A stretch of DNA of 64,000 nucleotides, taken from Plumapathes pennacea. Taxonomy: Eukaryota > Cnidaria > Anthozoa > Antipatharia > Myriopathidae. The stretch covers positions 6,997,274 through 7,061,273 of the forward strand of contig OZ038463.1 in the NCBI GenBank assembly GCA_964036295.1, written 5' to 3'. The notes below the pieces were generated by a model. That model made no database searches, was not told the origin of the DNA, and saw only the letters and a program-made list of their open reading frames with translations. Position numbers and translations under genes: made by a program. Within the stretch, counting starts at the first letter, position 1, and every line of letters starts with the position of its first letter. Positions 1 to 10,858 of the stretch are shown in pieces.

Positions 1-223
1 TGATATAACTGAGAGCTAGATGACTACGAACAAGCGGCGTGTTTACAAACGCCGAGCCGTGTGTAAGCGAGTGTTAAAATCGATCGGCGATGAAGTACTT
101 CTTGATGCTTTGTTTTTATGTATAGTACAGGAGAAGACGCTGAAGCTATATGATCATTTCATTCTCAGAAATAATTGTAATATTTATGATTAATTGGTAA
201 GAGGACTTCGTGTCGTCCGATGT
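1..223. other. Nothing recognised
   Basis: No coding exon, repeat or RNA gene was recognised between the window edge and the first hairpin. Confidence 0.5.
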
Positions 224-312
224 CGGTCTGTAATCATACGAGTGATTGCGAAATCGGACTCCCGCGAAGCGCGGTCGTCCGATTTCGTAATCACTCGTAT
301 GATTACAGACCG
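224..312. repeat. Inverted repeat (hairpin), 36-bp arms
   Basis: Arms at 224-259 and 277-312 are reverse complements with one mismatch, around a 17-base GC-rich loop. A short motif (GTCCGAT/ATCGGAC) just outside each arm extends the symmetry. It has the form of a small foldback element. A long open frame runs through it but is a by-product of the palindrome. Confidence 0.85.
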
Positions 313-425
313 AATCGGACTCCAGTCAGTCCTATTACCATTATTAATCGTGGCCTGCGATTAGAAACAAATGTTCGAAGTCAAACTGTCAAAACAATTA
401 TGCATGAAAATGAGATAAGTCACGC

Positions 426-616
426 AATTACTCCCAAACTCAAAATGTAGATTCTCTCACCCTTTTGAAGCAAATGTACGAGTGTTGTAATTATAACTTA
501 TAGTTTAATCAGGTTCATTTGAGTAAATCAAAAGCCAAGTTCCCCTTACTGTATAATATTTTTTTCGGGTGAGAAATTGAAAGAGAAAATTGAAGTTGAT
601 CACTCTTGGGAGTCTC
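426..616 (-). mobile_element. Decayed piggyBac-type MITE copy
   Basis: This is a reverse-orientation copy of the roughly 202-bp family seen intact at 47091-47292. It shares the subterminal blocks ACTCCCAA..CTCAAAATG and GTTGATCACTCTTGGGAGT. The outermost CCCTTTC is lost on both sides and no duplicated target site remains. Confidence 0.7.
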
Positions 617-1341
617 GCTCTAGTCCAGAGATTGCTTATTCAACAATTCTTATGGTGCGTGCGGACACTTGCCACACCAAACTTGAATCCCAGCATCTGT
701 CGCGTTTTCACGCGACAAAACTCGTTATATTTAATGATATTTGAGCGGTCGACCCAAGAACACAAGGCTCATCGAGGGGGGCTTACGTAAATTGAAACCA
801 GCTACAAAATGTAACCCCCCGTTAATATGGCCAGATTATTGTCCCTACGGTGGCCGGAGTGGTAGTATTAATAAGTAGCAGACGTAGAAGTGTAGCAGAA
901 GTATAGCAGTAGCAAATCAAACTTGGCATAGCATGCCAGGTACCTCGGCTCAGAAAAAAAACAAAAACAAAACAAAACAAAACAAAACCTATAAACAAAA
1001 ATAAAAACAAAATAAAGACGTGTTTTAAATTAAAAAACAGACGAAAATGACATAAATAACAAACTGTGCTCGACGGCAAAACTAATGAAAATGATAAATC
1101 GAATCACCATTCAAAAGAATTGCAAAAGCCCTAAGAAATGCCACGAAAACTCAGAATAAGAGATTGTGGACTAAAGTCTGTAAAGGATTATTTTGGACTG
1201 GACTTATACCCTACCAAGACTGTGCACAACCAGTACTAAGTTGAGCAACTCTTCCAGTTCAAATTCCTGCACAGGAGAATAACTACAAGCTCCTTTTTCT
1301 ATAAAATTATGTAGCAGAATCTGAATGCTGCTTCTAATAAT
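617..1341. other. Intergenic, with A-rich low-complexity patch
   Basis: No gene was recognised. About 954-1015 is an A/AAAAC-rich tract whose reverse strand gives a meaningless F/L-rich frame. From about 1140 the sequence may already belong to the LINE end that follows, but I cannot align it by eye. Confidence 0.5.
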
Positions 1342-1740
1342 ACGCCAAGAAGAAATGAAACTTTGCTACACCTCGTCTGGAAATGCCGTATTATAAATGT
1401 ATTTTGGGACAAAGTAGAATGTTCTTCCTGGCATCTCTTGGTCTTACTTTGGCCCAGTTTAAAAATTTGCTTTGGTCTGCAAGGGAACATTGCCAAAGTC
1501 TTACTAGACGTCTATTTACTCCTTGCACGAGTTTATATTTACAGCTGCAAAATGTAAAAGAAAACTTGCTACCGTATTTTTTTTGTATACGAAGACATGT
1601 ATAATCTAAAGTACGACTCAGTGGAAAATTCAAAATGGTCGTCGGCGATAATTTTCCGCCTGTAATTTTTTCCACTGCCTTTATTACTTGTTTGTTTATT
1701 CCTATATAATTCCTTATAACATGACTCAAGCTTAGTGCAA
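1342..1740 (+). pseudogene. 3' end of an L1/Tx1-type LINE ORF2 (decayed)
   Basis: The frame starting at 1342 reads RRNETLLHLVWKCRIINVFW and then, about 40 codons later, ARVYIYSCK. This is the pattern of the C-terminal region of L1-like reverse transcriptase proteins: a C/H-type motif with a hydrophobic W, then a conserved ARxYIYxxK block. The frame hits a stop at 1555-1557 and continues in other frames with further stops to about 1740. No reverse-transcriptase catalytic domain lies upstream, so only the 5'-truncated tail remains, as is usual for LINE copies. The subfamily is inferred. Confidence 0.6.
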
Positions 1741-1795
1741 ATTAGACACGTTAGTGGCAAAACATCATGACAAAACACACTAATATATTAGTCTT

Positions 1796-2462
1796 TATTA
1801 AAAACTGGACCACGGGATATTGGATTTCTAGGCTTTTGATTGGTTCCTTGGACATGGGTTATCAGCTCATATCAAATGGGTGGATATATATGGTCAATGG
1901 ACGTGTGAGCGACGAAGTAATGTTGAGAAAGTTTTTTCAGATTTCACAATACGAGCAGCCATTGATCGATCGCTTACTTCGGTTCGCCTCCGCGATGTAA
2001 ACAGTTTTCCATCTCCACCGACTCTACCCTCACAGAAGCAAATTTAGTTTTCTTCTTCAATAGTCCCTGCTGATGTTCAAGCATCTCCAGCTTCAGTTCT
2101 CGTTCAGCACAACCAGTTGTCAATTTCAAGCAACATCACAAACGTCGCACATGGCGAGCAAAGAAAGCGATTCCTTCCGTAATGCAATGTTTACAACTGT
2201 ACCAACGTCCAAGTTTTCAATAATTTTGGTACATCACCTTGAGATATTTTTGTAAACTCCTCCTGAGAGTGTTTGTGCGGTGTAAATCCATGGTAATGTG
2301 TTTTTCACTCGATTTTCATTTATTCAGCTATTAGCCCGTTCGCAAAGACGTTGTCATAGTTGCGGTAATTGTATTTTTGGAGCGGAAGTTGAGTCGTCTT
2401 CCGGTCTTTTTTGCGTAAAATAAATTCATTTGGGGAGTATTTTGTGGTCCAGTTTTTAATAA
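1796..2462 (+). mobile_element. 667-bp TIR element, copy A
   Basis: It starts TTATTAAAAACTGGACCAC and ends with the reverse complement. A second copy in opposite orientation lies at 5161-5981 and shares long internal blocks, such as the stretch around GGTTATCAGCTCATA and a short frame beginning MASKES. In both copies a perfect palindrome (2463-2578; 5046-5160) abuts the same end, so the palindrome may be part of the element. No transposase is encoded. Confidence 0.75.
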
Positions 2463-2578
2463 AACAATTATCCTACTCGGGCTTACCGAATATGGATTGA
2501 TAATAACCAACGAGGCGTCGCGCCTCGTTGGTTATTTATCAATCCATATTCGGCAAGCCCGAGTAGGATAATATTGTT
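2463..2578. repeat. Near-perfect palindrome A, about 55-bp arms
   Basis: The left arm begins AACAATTATCCTACTCGGGC and the right arm ends with its complement. The centre is GGCGTCGCGCC. It is the same family as 5046-5160, with a few compensated and uncompensated differences. Confidence 0.9.
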
Positions 2579-2581
2579 AAA

Positions 2582-3900
2582 TAGTCTATACTGGGAGCCG
2601 GGTCCTACAGTAGGCATCTTGGTTTGGACGAACCTGTGATTTGCGCGCCTTTAACTCTCTTGCAGTGGCTGTTTATATAGCACACTTCAGTTACAGATGC
2701 GTCAATGTTCCACTCCCCAGTCCCTTTTGGGTTCCATGACGGCTCGAGTTTAAGAAAACTTTTTCCCGTTTCGAAGTTGAACGCCTCGTTGTTCACAGTG
2801 CTCGGGCTTCCACGAAAAATCCCACTGAAGTGAATTTGAGGATAATTGAGGTACGACATGTAGTCGACATCTCCTGTAGAAAGTGAGACGAGAAATATTG
2901 CAATAATTTTAGATGGTGTGGTTAATGCCCCTTCAAGTAGAGACCGTGGTAGCTGATAAGCTTATACTGAACAGATTGATTGACGCAAGAAATCAAGAGA
3001 ATATAAACTCGTTTTGATAAGCAATGGCTCTCTCATCCTAGTCTTTAATGATCTTTTCTCTAGTTTATGTGCTATCTTTGGCTCTGACTAGTTATATCAT
3101 AATTGCTACCTTTTCTATGGGGAAATTTCAGTCGTATTCAGATACCACTTTGAATTCTCCCATTCAAGGTGTCACTTTTAAAGATTTGAGAGTACTCTGG
3201 TACTCAACAGCAACCAATGGTACCAACTTACCAGAGCAACCTTTATCAGCGTTGCACTCTTGTGTGTCATCTTTGGAAGACTCGCTGTAACTGCTAAAGA
3301 AGGCTAAAAATACAAAACATTCTCAATCTATTTTATTGATGTGGATTAAATGACAGGAACGTAAGAAAATTCCAGCTAGCAAGTTCTGTCCTGGTTACTA
3401 TATGAACACTCAGCCATTTCCTAAAGGGAAACAGAAAATTGATAATGCATCGTCTGAAGCTAAAAATAACTGACTGCAGGTTATATTCGCTAGCTGACAC
3501 TTTTGCAGATTCAACCTGTCTGCCGTTAGTCACCACACTCTTATACACACAGGTGTTTCGCGTCACGTTAATGTTCTTGTTATCCCCACATCAGTTTAAA
3601 AGCAAAAGAGGATAAACAGGGTAATCCCTTTATCACATTTTTTAAACTGGTTCCTTTTATCGGATGACTGCTAATTAAACTTCTCTAAGATTTTACATCC
3701 ATGCATGGTCCAGTTATTTAAGGAGCGGCTGCCTTAATTGCGCATCTACTTCCTTACTCGGCTAGTCATATAACAGCGCACGTCACTAAGTGCACGTAAT
3801 ATAGCATATGCATTATGCAATGAGTTTTGCAGGATTTTAGGACTATTCATTTTGCCAACTTTGTAATTGGAAATCTTTAGTTTCAAAATTCCAACGTCTG
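2582..3900. repeat. Segmental duplication, left copy (partner 39058-41728)
   Basis: This block carries exon 1 of the VioB-like gene plus its upstream DNA. It matches 39058-41728 collinearly with scattered substitutions. The right copy is about twice as long because it holds three extra insertions. Shared landmarks include the exon, a GATAAGCTTATACTGAACAG-like stretch, and TTTTGCCAACTTTGTAATTG near the end. Confidence 0.9.
2634..2859 (-). CDS. Duplicate exon 1 of a VioB-like gene (partial)
   Basis: The open frame from ATG at 2859 encodes [17 protein letters not shown] and onward, about 75 residues to a candidate donor (ACAG|GTTCGT). Read without splicing it continues ten codons to a stop. It matches exon 1 of the full gene (39114-39339) closely, with differences clustered near the exon end (CYINSHCKR versus CYENRTCIR). 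No homologue of exon 2 was seen between 1 and 2600, where transposons lie. Either this is an orphan exon or a second VioB-like gene continues left of the window. The intact frame suggests recent duplication or constraint. Confidence 0.7.
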
Positions 3901-4446
3901 TTGCTGAAGCTAAATCGGTTTTTGGCACGAGTGGATATTTATTTGATAGTAACTTACTGGGATGGAGTTTTCACTTCCCTTTAATAATGACACCCTCGTA
4001 CCTTATCACTCGATAGTCAAATACTTTGAAAGACACCGAACCGAATCATCAACATGCACGCATCGGTAGTTCAAATGCAAAACTTCTAAGGTTTGATTTT
4101 TGACTTGTATTCCAAAATTTCCCCTTTTTTCAGGCCTGTGTACCAGAATCTGCACCCTATTTGACAAACCAAATACCAATTAAACTAAGCTACTACTTTA
4201 TTCCAAACCAAAGCCACAAAATTGATTGTCTGAAAACTATACCCTTTTGGGTGGCACATACCTATACATGGTTTATATGTGGAAGTAACTTCTCAGTCTT
4301 TGAATTTTTCTGGACGGTTGCTTTTGATCCGGCCAACTAAAATTTCACTGATCTCCTAGCTCATGGCGAGATCGAATAACAGCGCCCTCTTATTCTGTTT
4401 CCCTAATGGTTACTACAGGGATCGAGCTGAAACTTCCAGCTTAACT
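3901..4446. other. Intergenic, nothing recognised
   Basis: AT-rich DNA between the duplicated block and a palindromic element. No coding similarity or repeat was recognised. Confidence 0.5.
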
Positions 4447-4915
4447 TGCGATCAGGCCCTCCTCTCCCTCCCCGGTGGCAAAAAACACGAAAAGATGTAC
4501 CCAGGCTCTCACAGCCAAATTTAATAAATTTCCACTGGTTTGCCGTGATGTGGACTCTTATTTACCACGATTTACGTAATCACATGGTCAAAATGTTGTG
4601 GACTCACGAGGTGCTTCGCCGAGTGAGTTCACAACAAATTTTGACCATGTGATTACGTAAATCGTGGTAAATAAGAGTCCACACCACGGCAAACCATTGG
4701 AAATTTGTTTTTTACCACAATATTTTGAAATATACAAGAAAGATTCGTTGTATTTCGTTGCAATGCGTGGCGCGCTGGCGTCAGCTGGCGTCATATCGAT
4801 GTCTGGACTCTTATTTACCACTGTTAATCGACCAATCAGTGAGCGAGAAACTAGTGAGTTGTGGTAAAAATATATTTTTGTCTTTTTCACCAGGGAAAGG
4901 AGGGGCTGATTGCAG
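4447..4915. mobile_element. Palindromic element with long internal hairpin
   Basis: The ends are imperfect inverted repeats (GCGATCAGGCCCTCCTCTCC versus GCAATCAGCCCCTCCTTTCC, reading inward). Inside, 4523-4710 is a long palindrome with about 75-bp arms containing CTCTTATTTACCACGATTTA. The arm sequence recurs at about 16560-16680 beside a THAP-domain relic, which suggests a P-element-like parent. No reading frame of interest was seen. Confidence 0.75.
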
Positions 4916-5013
4916 GTCACTTTTAGCAATGATACCGGTTTCTGTTTACAATCAATTATGACCCATCAAATATTTCCTCTCGCACTTGATTGGCGGAATC
5001 GTGACATGTGACC

Positions 5014-5045
5014 AAATAACGTCCGCTCGCGAGCGGACGTTATTT
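5014..5045. repeat. Perfect 32-bp palindrome
   Basis: AAATAACGTCCGCTCG followed directly by its exact reverse complement, with no loop. It abuts palindrome B. Confidence 0.9.
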
Positions 5046-5160
5046 AACAATTATTCTACTCGGGCTTGCCTAATATGGAATGATAAATAACCAACGAGGC
5101 GCCGCGCCGAGTTGGTTATTTATCATTCCATATTAGGCAAGCCCGAGTAGAATAATTGTT
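5046..5160. repeat. Near-perfect palindrome B
   Basis: Same family as 2463-2578: the arms begin AACAATTATTCTACTCGGGC and the centre is GGCGCCGCGCC. It abuts the 5161-5981 element. Confidence 0.9.
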
Positions 5161-5981
5161 TTATTAAAAACTGGACCACAAATTACTCTGCCCTGATCTT
5201 ACTTGATGTAAAAAAAGACCGGAAGACGACTTAACTTCCGCTCCAAGGATACAATGATCACATGATTACCGCAACTATGGCAACGTCTTTGCGGACGGGC
5301 TGATAGCTGAATGAATAAAAATCGAGTGAAGAACACATTCTCATGGGAATTACACCGCACAAACACTCTCAGAAGGAGTTTACAAAAATATCTGAAGGTG
5401 ATGTACTAAAATTATTGAAAACGTGGACGTTGGTACCGTTGTAAACATCGCATTACAGAGGGAATTGCTTTCTTTGCTCGCCATTTTTTGACGTTTGTAA
5501 TGCTGCTTTAAAATGACAACTGTCTGTACTGAACGAGAACTGAAACTGGAGATGCTTGAACATCAGCAAGGAATATTGAAGAAGAAAACTTTCTTCGTTT
5601 CTCAGAGAGCAAAGTCGGTGGTGATAAAAAGCTGCTTACATCGCGGAGGTGAACCGAAGTAAGCGATTGATCAATGGCTGCTCGTATCGACTTGAGCGAG
5701 GTGCCGTCTTGTTCCCTTTGCTGTTGTGTAAAAACACTTGAGGCATGCATTTTTTTCCTCTTTGTTCATGCCTAGATTAGTGTTGTAAATCTGTCTCACC
5801 CGGGACTTGCCAGCCACCCTGAAAAGGTTGTGAAATCTGAAAAACATTCTCAACATTATTCGTCGCTCACGAGTTCATTGACCATATTTGTCCACACATA
5901 GGTTATGAGCTGATAACCCATGTCCACAAGGAACCAATCAAATGCCTAGAAATCCAATAACCGTGGTCCAGTTTTTAATAA
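5161..5981 (-). mobile_element. 821-bp TIR element, copy B
   Basis: Inverted copy of the 1796-2462 element with the same 19-bp ends (TTATTAAAAACTGGACCAC). It is longer than copy A because of internal indels. It contains the reverse-strand frame beginning MHASSVFTQQQ. No transposase motif was recognised. Confidence 0.75.
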
Positions 5982-5993
5982 CAGCGAATAACC

Positions 5994-6445
5994 CCCACCT
6001 GGCGAACTATCGCTGTTTATTGACAATATCCGAACACAGTTTTACATATTAATCACAAAAAACATTCCGAGATGACTACCGAGGAGGACATCAATTCATT
6101 TGTCGAAAAAGCAGTTCCAGAAAGCACCAAAGAGCTTCACAGTCCTTGCGCCATTATTTGCACTGCGAGAGGAAATAGCTGAAGTATAATAGAGACAATA
6201 AACTACTTTTCAAAAGTAGTTTATTGTTTATATAATCCCCGCCTGGCGAACTATCGCCCTTTGTTGACATATTCGAACGTAGTTTTATTTATCTAATCAC
6301 CAAAAAAATTACGAGACGCCTACCGAAGAAGAGGACATCAATTCATTGGTCAAAAAAGCAGTTTCAGAAAGCACCAAAAACCTTCACAGTACCCGCACCA
6401 TTATTTTCGCTTCGAGAGAAAATATTAAAGGATAATAAAGACAAT
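5994..6445 (+). repeat. Tandem duplication (about 243-bp unit) with Crypton-like peptide
   Basis: Two direct copies begin CCCC(A/G)CCTGGCGAACTATCGC at 5994 and 6237. Each encodes a short peptide of the pattern TEEDINSFVEKAVPESTK, then breaks. That acidic motif followed by ESTK resembles the N-terminal part of Crypton/QRICH-ZMYM-type tyrosine-recombinase-derived proteins. The resemblance is weak and from memory of the family. A perfect palindrome (6195-6227, TTTATTGT ends) sits at the junction. Confidence 0.45.
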
Positions 6446-6534
6446 AACTACTCTTGGCTTCGGAAATATGCACGGATAATTGTCCTTGGACATTATCTGT
6501 TCTTCAAAGCACACATTTCGCTTCTCGAATTAAA

Positions 6535-7337
6535 CTGGGGAGTGGACAAAACACTGACCCCCAGTCCATGGACTACCATATGGACTACCCAAATGTACTA
6601 CCCCTGAAAATCACTTAGAAGGTGAAAGACAACTGTTCGAAGCACGCTCAATATCTATTTTACATATACCTTTCGCTTTTGCTTAAACAAAATTGTTCAA
6701 TACCATTCCCTCGTTGGCGCCATTTTTAAATGTCAGCATCCGCTGACCGGTAGCAGGCAAGGCTCAAAGTTGCACCCAGGCCTCCGACGTTTATGGCGAT
6801 AGTTTTGACAAGCAAAAGTAAATCATCAGGTAAATCTTGTTGCATCGAATATCAAATATCATTCCGTCTTGATTAGTTATTTGAGATAATTCATTGATGG
6901 AAAAAAGGAAGTTCTACTTAATTAAAGGTTTTACCTATGTATCTTGATAATATTGAATGGTTACGCACTCACCATGTAATCGCCTCGAGCGAGCAGCCTT
7001 GTTGTTTCGAGTGCTGCTTGAATATGGCTTGCTGAGCCTTGAGGAACGTTGTAATTTTCACCGTAACTCTGGTTTTTCGAGTGATGCCAGTTCGTCTGCA
7101 TGTTGCATAGGACTAAGTCTTACATATATTGCCTGCCAGGACACAATGGCGCCATTGAGCGAATGGGTCGCATTGAACAATATTTCCCATGCAAAAGCAA
7201 AAGGGAAGTGTAAAATAAATATTGAGCGTGCTTTTAGCAGTTGTTTTTTAACCTTCTAAATGATTTTCAGGGGTAGTCCATTTGGGTAGTCCATATGGTA
7301 GTCCATGGACTGGGGTCAGTGTTTTGTCCACTCCCAG
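6535..7337. mobile_element. 803-bp foldback element with about 150-bp TIRs
   Basis: Left end CTGGGGAGTGGACAAAACAC and right end its complement. Symmetry extends inward through the CATGGACTACCATATGGACT blocks to about 6690 and about 7195. The loop region has no recognisable protein. No clear target-site duplication was seen. Confidence 0.85.
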
Positions 7338-7688
7338 CCACAAAGGTCAGTGGAAATCGAACAATCACCGTGAAAAATTGCAAGTACGCCGTCTATATTC
7401 TATCCCGTATCTTGTGACCCGATCCGCTTCAAGAAAATATTTAAACCTGCATGCTGATCATTTTCTCTAGAATTATTTTTTAAATACGCTTCTGTCGCCA
7501 GTTTTGACTAGCGTATTTTGCTCAGAGCAGTCGGAACCTGGGGTTTTAAATGATTTAGTCAGTGTCTGTTTTTCTTTCAAGATCTAAAACTGCAACTGTC
7601 TATTCGAGAAATGCTGCGATCTGACACGCGGTTATTGCAACAAGAATCATTCATAACCCCTTTCAAGTATGATTATCCAGATTTGAAG
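7338..7688. other. Intergenic, nothing recognised
   Basis: No gene or repeat recognised. It ends with ATTTGAAG (7681-7688), the left copy of a candidate 8-bp target duplication. Confidence 0.5.
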
Positions 7689-7852
7689 CCGGCCGGCCCC
7701 GTACAAAACGAGCAGCGCTGTGCAGCGCTGCAACATCGCTTCCAAACCGCTGCACGGCGGTTTTGCAGCTAATTTGCAGCGCTTTTGCAACTGTTTGGCA
7801 GTAGAATTCATTTTGCAGCGCGCTGCCAAACAGCTTCGCAGCGCCTGCAGCG

Positions 7853-8076
7853 GTGTGCATCATTTCGCAGCCATTCTGCAGGGCCATTTTAGCTGTCAAA
7901 TGACTGTCATACCGCTACACGCGGTGCTGCCAAATAGATCACTTTCGTAAAATCGCGCAGTTTAGTGTGCATCATTTTGCAGCCATTCTACAGCGCCATC
8001 TTTGGTTGTCAAGTGACTGTCATACCGCTACACGGCGCTGCCAAATAGATCACCTTCACCGCGAAATCGCGCACTC
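7853..8076 (+). repeat. Tandem duplication, 112-bp period
   Basis: GTGTGCATCATTT(C/T)GCAGCC begins at 7853 and 7965. The two units differ by scattered substitutions and small indels. Confidence 0.85.
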
Positions 8077-8786
8077 AACCAAATCTTTGTTTGCAGCAAC
8101 CACGTTAATTTTGATGTCGCGATTTTTTTTTTTTTTTTTCAATTTCCCGCTTGTTACTGTCGTTGTTGTTGTCTTTTTGGTTACTTGGGTATAATATATA
8201 TAACACTGTTTTGTTTTGTTTTTTTGTACGTAGATACTTCGGTTTGGACAACAGAAAAGAGAACAAGCAATTTATGAACAAGAAATATACAGCGCCTAAA
8301 AGGTTACGACCTTGAAGTAATCAGATGAGAATCTGTCAAAAATCCTCCTCACACGTGATCCCATTTGTCCAATCAAAACAATGTATCTATTTTAACCCCG
8401 CCTTGTCTGTAACAATGTTTGCACTACGTTTTTGGTTATGTTGACCAGCAATAGTAATACTAGAGACATTGCCTTGGATCTAAATGATGGAAAGAATGAG
8501 AAAAGAAAGGCCGTAAACAATGGGCCTTTTTGTACGAAGCAGAGGTGAATCTAATTAAGGTACGTTTCGTGGCATAAGCCTTACTTATGCAGAATAAATT
8601 ATTGGTTATAATTGGTTTAAACCATACAAACACTGTCAAATTTCTATTTGCGAGCGGTTCCCATGAACTACAAGCTGTACATTATTTTAACTTATACTGC
8701 CCATATATAGCCCTGATACACCACAGCACTTTGCTTTCTTATCTGTATGCTGTACTGTATAGTGTTTATACTGACATGGTATAGAA

Positions 8787-9340
8787 CCCTTGTCTATGCT
8801 GTTTATAGTGGGTATGCTGTATGGAGCCCTGATACAAGGCATAATGTTGTCTGTGTGTCTATAGACACAATATAGACAGCACTTTCGTTATGCTGTTTAT
8901 AGTGTCTGTGAGGTTGGTTGTGATTGTCCAAGTTAGAGTAGCCTCCAGGAAGACTGTAGTTGGTGACCGACATTTCGACTCCCTGAGCGGATGTCATCTT
9001 CAGAGTCAAGTGAAAGTATTCGTCAGATGGTGAAACCTTTCACTGAGTCAAGTTGACTCTGAAGATGACTTCCGCTCAGGAAGTCGAAACGTCAATCACC
9101 AACAACAGTCTTCCTGGAGACTGCTCCAGCTCGGATGACCACAACCAACCAACTGTTCACACTTCTGGGTTCAAACCATTTGCCACAGGGCACTGTGTTG
9201 TCTAATTGCTGTGTATAGTGTCTTTAAACAGTATAGACAGCACCTTTTTCTATGCAGTCTATACTGTTTATGGCGTCTAGTATGCTGTCTATTTGTCTAT
9301 GCTGTTTATAATGTCTATGCTGTTTACAGTGTGTGACAGC
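8787..9340 (+). repeat. Degenerate minisatellite around an inverted repeat
   Basis: Variants of CTATGCTGTTTATAGTGTCT recur about ten times in 8787-8905 and 9205-9335. The two runs are separated by the 8911-9150 inverted repeat. Confidence 0.65.
8911..9150. ncRNA. Inverted pair of hammerhead-like stem-loops (tentative)
   Basis: Outer arms GGTTGGTTGTG / CACAACCAACC enclose two inverted copies of a motif. On the plus strand (9058-9090) it reads CTGAAGA, a 7-bp stem GACTTCC/GGAAGTC with loop GCTCA, then GAAAC. The minus-strand copy (8969-9002) keeps CTGAAGA and GAAAT with a weaker stem. CUGANGA-stem-GAAA is the conserved core layout of hammerhead ribozymes, known in Penelope-like retroelements of invertebrates. 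An extra U before the stem and an unidentified stem III and cleavage site make this a candidate only. Confidence 0.35.
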
Positions 9341-10858
9341 TATCATATTACCCACGCAAAACCAATGCCGTTGCCGCTGATGGTGTGTGTAGACGTCATA
9401 TGCATGCATTGATGAATAACTTTTTATAGTGTGTCTAAATACTGTCTACAGACATCATTCATATTCATGCATTGATACACTGCTGAGACAGCCCCATGAA
9501 CCTTCTCTTTTTATATTAACATAATCAGAACAGTGATGTTGTTACTTATGAAATTATTAGTGTAAACATCGACAGCGTCATCCTCTCGTATTCATCAAGG
9601 ACAATTGCGTAGCTGGCGCTGTTCGACCGCCTTGCCCGTGCCTGTTCCCTTCTCTTTTGAAGACGAGCTTTGCGAGACCATTCTGTTTCAAGTTTTCTAG
9701 TTTTCAAATTCATTTTCGTGAACGCAGTTACGTACAATTATTGCTTTGTTCGAATCTTTTTTTCTTCCGAATGTCAGTAAAAACACTGGCGGAGACGCTA
9801 ATTGATAATTATTATGTCATTGCCTTAGGCACCTGGCCTAAAAAGTTGTACGCCAGACTGACAAACTCACAGACGTCAACATTGAATTTCGAGATGGCGA
9901 CCCACTTGGAGTCTCCAATAAGGAGTATTAGCGTCGTGATTATTACCCTCGCTTTGCTCGGGGATAAATCTATTCCACAATGAGTCACAACATGATCGCT
10001 GGTATAATTGATTTAAGCACAAGGCGGCGACGTGGAGCGCCAAGTCACACGCTTGCATTAAACGTGTATACATAAATCCGACTCTTTATTTTTATGTTGT
10101 AGGGTATGCCAAACGATGTGCTGCAGTGTCGAAGGTAGATAAAAAATTGGACTTCGCCAGACTGTCCGTAACAAGCGTGGATCTGCCAAAGAACACTACA
10201 GAGGAATCTAAGACGAAGCCGCAACATAAATAGCAGCTAAGAGACTATACTCACCGCGTAGATCTTTCTAGTGTAGTTTTTCGATAGATAAACGGCGACA
10301 ATGTATACGTAGGCTGCATTTTCACACACGTAATATAATTGAGAAATCCCGTGATAGCGTAGACTTCCGACAGTGGGCTCTCGCAATATAATCTCGGAGG
10401 GAAAAGGAGGGACTGCTGGCAGTCTACTGATAGCGAAATCTGGTATGTTAAATTGCTTGCCATCATTCCCATCAGTAAACGTTTTTAGAACTTTTATACT
10501 GTCATATTTGTGCATGTACGGTTTGTGTAATTTTTGTAGCCTTTCTACCCGCTGCCGAACCGCTGTTGCCGCTGCCAAACCGTTCTAAAAATACACATTT
10601 TTGTCATTCTTGCAGCCATTCTGCAGCGTCATGCAGCATTTCGTATGGCCTTAGTTCCACTGCAGAACGCTGCTATTCACGCTTTGGCAGCGGTTTGGCA
10701 ACCAAAATTCGTAACTGCTGCAGCAACCTAATTTGCAGCGCTGCTCGTTTTGTACGGGGGAGTGTATAATTTGAAGTAAACCGTTCAAATTTTGATTTGA
10801 TTCTGGGACAAATCACGCTGTTTTGAGCGGGTTCACATAGAAAAAAATTTGAGCTCAC

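Larger units (their letters stand above)
7689..10768. mobile_element. Candidate 3.08-kb hAT-like non-autonomous element
   Basis: Inverted ends share CCCCGTACAAAACGAGCAGC (left, about 7697) and its complement (right, ending about 10759), with further subterminal CAGCGCTG and GCAGCCATTCTGCAGCG motifs on both sides. ATTTGAAG flanks both ends (7681-7688 and 10769-10776), matching an 8-bp hAT-type duplication, but the outermost 8-9 bases of the two ends do not pair well. No transposase was recognised inside. It could also be two independent small elements. Confidence 0.45.

Noticed and set aside
822-1079. 85-residue F/L/V-rich frame
   Set aside because: Produced by an A-rich low-complexity tract on the other strand; no domain or splice context.
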